In this document: piece after piece, positions 60,929 through 64,000 of the stretch
Layout of the letters: the number at the start of each line of letters is the position of its first letter
Numbering within the stretch: position 1 is the first letter of the stretch
Origin: Methylococcales bacterium
GTDB lineage: Bacteria > Pseudomonadota > Gammaproteobacteria > Methylococcales > Methylomonadaceae
NCBI GenBank assembly: GCA_030949405.1
Contig: JAUZSN010000002.1
Location: forward strand, 1,488,001-1,552,000
Length of the DNA stretch: 64,000 bases
Reading direction: 5' to 3'
Translations under genes and position numbers: made by a program
Notes under the pieces: generated by a model
Database searches by the model: none
Told to the model about the DNA's origin: nothing
What the model saw: only the letters and a program-made list of their open reading frames with translations

Positions 60929-61044
60929 GAATAACTCCTAAGTTATTGTTTAGTTAGTATTAATAGTAAGTAGCCCATAGGTAGCTTGCGGAATACGGGC
61001 ATTCGGCAACGTGTGTTTTAAAATATTTTAAAAGAAGTCTCGTG

Positions 61045-61097
61045 CGGATAATGGATAGGGACTAAAAGGAACGTCTAATGTTTTCATCAAACAGTAA
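61045..61097 (-). pseudogene. Remnant of a DUF5615 PIN-like toxin
   Basis: Immediately after the DUF433 stop, the minus strand reads KLLFDENIRRSF and then a stop codon. KLLFDEN is the typical N-terminus of DUF5615 (VapC45-like) proteins that pair with DUF433 antitoxins. No start codon and no catalytic C-terminus remain, so the toxin is lost. The call rests on a short stretch, and the boundaries are approximate. Confidence 0.5.
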
Positions 61098-61099
61098 TT

Positions 61100-61327
61100 T
61101 TATGCGGCTAAAGAGCCAAATAAACGGTGTTCTCTGGCAGCAGAAAAGGCAAAAACCATTCGAATATCTTTGTGAGTTAGGCTTGGAAAATCATCTAAAA
61201 CTTCTTGTTCGGTCATTCCACCTGCAAAATACCGAAGAATATCATAGACCGTTATTCGAGTTTCTTTGATACAAGGATTTCCACTGCGAATATCAGGCAT
61301 AATTATAATGTAATCATTAAATTTCAT
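61100..61327 (-). CDS. DUF433 family antitoxin-like protein
   Basis: The 75-residue protein matches the DUF433 (VapB45) family: DIRSGNPCIKETRITVYDILRYFAGGMTEQEVLDDFPSLTHKDIRMVFAFSA. This small winged-helix protein is usually the antitoxin of a DUF5615 PIN-like toxin. Here the toxin downstream is only a short remnant. Its start overlaps the preceding PD-(D/E)XK gene by 4 bp, so it is now coupled to that gene instead. It may persist as an orphan transcription repressor. Confidence 0.85.
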   Translation of the reverse strand: MKFNDYIIIMPDIRSGNPCIKETRITVYDILRYFAGGMTEQEVLDDFPSLTHKDIRMVFAFSAAREHRLFGSLAA

Positions 61328-62073
61328 GTACTTGATCCTCTTTCATTGATAATTTCATTCTTAATAAAAACTAAATTTTTATAAATTAATATTAAGTCAT
61401 CTATTTTCGTGGCATCAAAGTTCTCTGAAATAAAATAGTGATATTTTGCCGTTTTTAATTTTTCTAAAATAACAAAATGCCAATTACCACCAATGACATA
61501 AGCCCCTTTGATATAGTTCCAATGATTTAATTCAATCGCACTAATAAGTTCGGCTAAAAGTTGAGGTCTTGGGTTGCCATACTCTTCACTACGTTTAAAT
61601 TCTTGAATAAAAAAATAGGGTTTTTTACTTTGAAATAAGCCTTTTGAAATAACAAAATCAACCGTGCCATTTAAGATAAATTTTTCGGTACTATAACGCA
61701 TGGGTAATTCATAAAACCCGCGTATCTCTTTGTCTTTTAAAATAAAGTTAATTCGATTGAGTAAGGGGCTGATTAGGTATATTTTTAGGTCTTCTTCATT
61801 ATAATCATCAATTAAGCCTCTGTTTTGTTCAATTAGATTTTGTAAGAAATCAATGGTCACGGAGTTTAAGTTTATTTTATTATTAAACCAAGCGTCGAAC
61901 TTATTTGTAGATAATTTTTTTTCAATATCAAACAGGGTTTTTAAATCACTTTCTCGAATTTTACTGTATTGATAGGTTGGGATTGAGGGGCTATCACTTT
62001 CTTTTAAAACAGAAAGTTTCCTTTTTAACGCATCTATTTCTTTTAATAAATTTAATTCAACGTCAGTTTTCAT
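61324..62073 (-). CDS. PD-(D/E)XK nuclease-like protein with coiled-coil N-terminus
   Basis: The 249-residue protein starts with a short coiled coil, LLKEIDALKRKLSVLKE. A helical middle domain leads into a nuclease-like core with GTVDFVISKGLFQSKKPYFFIQEFKRSEEYGNPRPQLLAELISAI. This fits the D-(x)n-QEFK (ExK) catalytic motif. The family is often found in cyanobacteria and sulfur bacteria as a standalone gene. Substrate and function are unknown. It is coupled by a 4-bp overlap to the DUF433 gene. Confidence 0.7.
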   Translation of the reverse strand: MKTDVELNLLKEIDALKRKLSVLKESDSPSIPTYQYSKIRESDLKTLFDIEKKLSTNKFDAWFNNKINLNSVTIDFLQNLIEQNRGLIDDYNEEDLKIYLISPLLNRINFILKDKEIRGFYELPMRYSTEKFILNGTVDFVISKGLFQSKKPYFFIQEFKRSEEYGNPRPQLLAELISAIELNHWNYIKGAYVIGGNWHFVILEKLKTAKYHYFISENFDATKIDDLILIYKNLVFIKNEIINERGSST

Positions 62074-62093
62074 AAGTATTAGTTATCTTTTTT

Positions 62094-62153
62094 GGCTACT
62101 GACTTAAGACGGGACAAGCTCAGGACGAACGGTTAAACCTCGCCCCGTCTCTC
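62094..62153. repeat. Family A palindromic repeat, truncated copy 4
   Basis: The left arm GGCTACTGACTTAAGACGGG starts at 62094. The centre is CAGGACGAACGGTTAAACC. The right arm is cut to CGCCCCGTCTCTC at 62141-62153. The element extends into the DUF29 frame on the minus strand and supplies its last codons and stop. Confidence 0.55.
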
Positions 62154-62601
62154 TTTTTTAATATTCCCCATAAAACCAAAATCAGCCAGTTGTTCCAATG
62201 AATAAGGACAAGACTCTGGAAATTTTTTTAAAGGTAATTGGGTTTCAACAGCCGTATAACGGCGAGAATAGCCATAGCATTTTAAAATTCGCGCTTCTAA
62301 ATTGTATTTTAAACTAGGATTATCTTGTAATACTTTTTTCAATACCAATACGTTGTTTATTAATCGAAATTTCCCAACTACTACCGCGTCGTTTAGGTTG
62401 AAACTGCCATTTTAGAAGGTGTTGCATCAATTCAATAAAACGACTTTCTAAGGCTCTTTTTTCACTTGCACCCATGCTTTCAATTTCCTCAATTACATGC
62501 TCGACATCAAGTTCAGTGAATTTTTTTTCTTTAAGAAGCATGGCATTTTTTGAAGCCCATGAGCAAAAATCTGTTTCATAAAGTGTGCTTAAATGACTCA
62601 T
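62133..62601 (-). pseudogene. DUF29 family gene, frameshifted
   Basis: ATG 62601 (MSHLSTLYETDFCSWASKNA) is preferred over 62655 for its match to DUF29 N-termini. DVEHVIEEIESMGASEKRALESR and LMQHLLKWQFQPKRRGSSWEISI follow. After IEK the frame breaks at an A6 run (62334-62339). With five A it continues as VLQDNPSLKYNLEARILKCY, then LPLKKFPESCPYSLEQLADF to the stop at 62133. The rejoined protein has the standard 140-150 residue length. DUF29 proteins are common in large sulfur bacteria and cyanobacteria, with unknown function. Confidence 0.85.
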
Positions 62602-62660
62602 TTTCTTACCTGATTTATAATAAGGGAGAAGATGATAAATACTCACCTTACCCAAAAAAT

Positions 62661-64000
62661 CTAATCTAAATTATCGGTTACAGCCCCTTTAGAAGCTGAA
62701 CTGACTAATTTAGCGTATTTAGCCAAAACACCGCGTGTATAACGAGGGCTAGGTTGTTGCCACAATACTTTACGGCGGGAAATTTCAGCATCATCTACAT
62801 GCAAAGTTAATTGTTTCGTCTCGGCATCAATGGTAATTTTATCGCCATTTTCAATAATAGCAAGTGCGCCCCCAACATAGGCTTCTGGGGTAATATGACC
62901 CACAACAAAGCCATGAGTTCCCCCTGAAAAACGCCCATCAGTAATTAAAGCGACATCATTGCCTAAACCTTTACCCATGACAGCGGCAGTTGGTGATAAC
63001 ATTTCGCGCATTCCAGGGCCGCCTTGAGGGCCTTCATAGCGAATGACGATGACATCGCCTTTAACAATTTCACCGTCTAAAATACTTTTTAATGCCTGTT
63101 CTTCGGCTTCATAGACTTTTGCAGTACCTTTAAAGACTAAACCTTCTTTCCCTGTGATTTTAGCGACACTGCCTTCAGTGGCTAGATTGCCATATAAAAT
63201 GGTCAAATGACTGTCTTTTTTAATCGGGTTATTTAAAGGACGAATCATATCTTGGTCAGCAGGATACGGTTTGACATCGGCTAAATTTTCAGCGAGTGTT
63301 TTTCCTGTGACGGTTAAGCAATCGCCGTGTAATAAACCTTGATCTAATAATTCTTTCATTAAGGGTTGAATGCCCCCAATTTCAATTAATTCGGCCATTT
63401 GATAGCGACCACTCGGTTTTAAATCGGCCACCATCGGAACCTTTGCACCAATACGGGTAAAATCATCTAAGCTTAAATCAACATCCGTGGCATTGGCCAT
63501 CGCTAATAAATGTAAGACTGCATTCGTTGAGCCGCCTAAAGCAATAACAATGGTGATTGCATTTTCAAAGGCTTTTTTACTCATGATGTCACGCGGTTTA
63601 ATATCTTTTTTCAAGAGTTCTAAAACGGCGGCACCTGCGCGTTCACAATCTAAACGTTTGTCTTCTGAAATAGCTGCTTGGGCAGAACTGTTCGGTAAGC
63701 TCATCCCTAGGGCTTCAATGGCAGATGCCATCGTGTTTGCCGTATACATACCGCCACAAGAACCTGCACCGGGTATGGCTTTGGTTTCTATCGCATGAAG
63801 TTCTATATCATCTATTTTATTATTAGCTCTGGCCCCAACGGCTTCAAAAACGGAGACAACATCTAGTTTTTTATCTTTATGACATCCTGGTAAAATTGTC
63901 CCGCCGTAGACAAAAACACTGGGACGGTTTAAGCGCGATAATGCAATTAAACAGCCTGGCATATTTTTATCACAGCCACCAATAGCAACGACCCCATCAA
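62661..64000 (-). CDS. ilvD: Dihydroxy-acid dehydratase, partial (5' end beyond window)
   Basis: IlvD dehydrates dihydroxy-acids in valine and isoleucine synthesis and uses an iron-sulfur cluster. The visible part begins [37 protein letters not shown] and includes [22 protein letters not shown], with cluster cysteines in both. [54 protein letters not shown] and [24 protein letters not shown] follow. The end, TDNLD, is intact. Translation stays open to the window edge, so roughly the first quarter is missing. Confidence 0.96.
   Translation of the reverse strand, partial: DGVVAIGGCDKNMPGCLIALSRLNRPSVFVYGGTILPGCHKDKKLDVVSVFEAVGARANNKIDDIELHAIETKAIPGAGSCGGMYTANTMASAIEALGMSLPNSSAQAAISEDKRLDCERAGAAVLELLKKDIKPRDIMSKKAFENAITIVIALGGSTNAVLHLLAMANATDVDLSLDDFTRIGAKVPMVADLKPSGRYQMAELIEIGGIQPLMKELLDQGLLHGDCLTVTGKTLAENLADVKPYPADQDMIRPLNNPIKKDSHLTILYGNLATEGSVAKITGKEGLVFKGTAKVYEAEEQALKSILDGEIVKGDVIVIRYEGPQGGPGMREMLSPTAAVMGKGLGNDVALITDGRFSGGTHGFVVGHITPEAYVGGALAIIENGDKITIDAETKQLTLHVDDAEISRRKVLWQQPSPRYTRGVLAKYAKLVSSASKGAVTDNLD

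Noticed and set aside
1-64000. CRISPR array
   Set aside because: No regularly spaced direct repeats or cas genes were seen; the repeats found are dispersed palindromes.

Overview
The window is chromosomal DNA from an AT-rich gammaproteobacterium. Housekeeping genes are of gammaproteobacterial type (panB-folK-pcnB, tesA back to back with ybbA/ybbP, ccmGHI, crp, nadC, fabI, ychJ, epmB). A soxB thiosulfohydrolase and heme d1 biosynthesis genes (nirF plus three Lrp-type siroheme decarboxylase subunits) suggest a sulfur-oxidising, denitrification-capable organism. Large multi-domain sensor kinases, a kinase-SUMF1 fusion, DUF29 and DUF433 proteins and many intergenic palindromes fit a Beggiatoa/Thiotrichales-like lineage. 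That placement is inference; I cannot fix the genus.

Layout. 1-4.7 kb: a SPOR-domain protein, three unknown (two membrane) proteins, dispersed palindromes, and a decayed tyrosine recombinase beside tRNA-Ser(UGA). 4.9-7.1 kb: pyrD (3' end frameshifted) and thiO. 7.3-9.2 kb: an outer-membrane barrel protein and two small envelope proteins. 9.2-12.7 kb: a minus-strand operon of two roadblock/LC7-type proteins, a PAS protein, a PhnD-like binding protein without signal peptide, and a cytosolic 5'-nucleotidase. 13.0-15.25 kb: mobile debris (a MITE-like element, a truncated Rpn-type nuclease gene, a 1.1 kb IS5-family element) around an FMN reductase. 15.7-17.2 kb: a DUF4214/RTX-like surface protein with a poly-threonine tract. 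17.3-19.9 kb: panB-folK-pcnB. 20.3-24 kb: small membrane proteins and a secreted beta-helix protein. 24-31.9 kb: three consecutive two-component proteins. 32-37.2 kb: a double-CDGSH protein, a CYTH phosphatase and TamB. 37.3-41.3 kb: heme d1 genes interrupted by a two-gene nuclease cassette. 41.3-45.4 kb: a decayed Rpn gene, soxB, pyrF, fabI. 45.6-52.2 kb: ychJ, crp, nadC, tesA, ybbA/ybbP and a glycine-zipper lipoprotein. 52.3-54.2 kb: an unknown membrane protein and an orphan HsdS. 54.5-58.6 kb: a probable pseudokinase fused to a SUMF1 domain, epmB, and a membrane PP2C phosphatase. 58.6-60.9 kb: ccmG-ccmH-ccmI. 61-62.7 kb: a DUF433 antitoxin with toxin debris, a PD-(D/E)XK protein and a frameshifted DUF29 gene. 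The window ends inside ilvD.

Three things stand out. First, a tightly coupled endonuclease/exonuclease/phosphatase-fold gene and an unknown partner sit inside the heme d1 operon. Second, the roadblock-PAS-PhnD-like-nucleotidase operon looks like a cytoplasmic signalling module that I do not recognise as described. Third, at least two dispersed palindromic repeat families lie mostly at gene 3' ends; one copy sits inside another hairpin between 11-bp direct repeats. Several frames (pyrD, DUF29, the transposase, an Rpn gene) are broken at homopolymer runs. Real decay and assembly error cannot be told apart from the sequence alone. I saw no CRISPR array, rRNA or replication origin.
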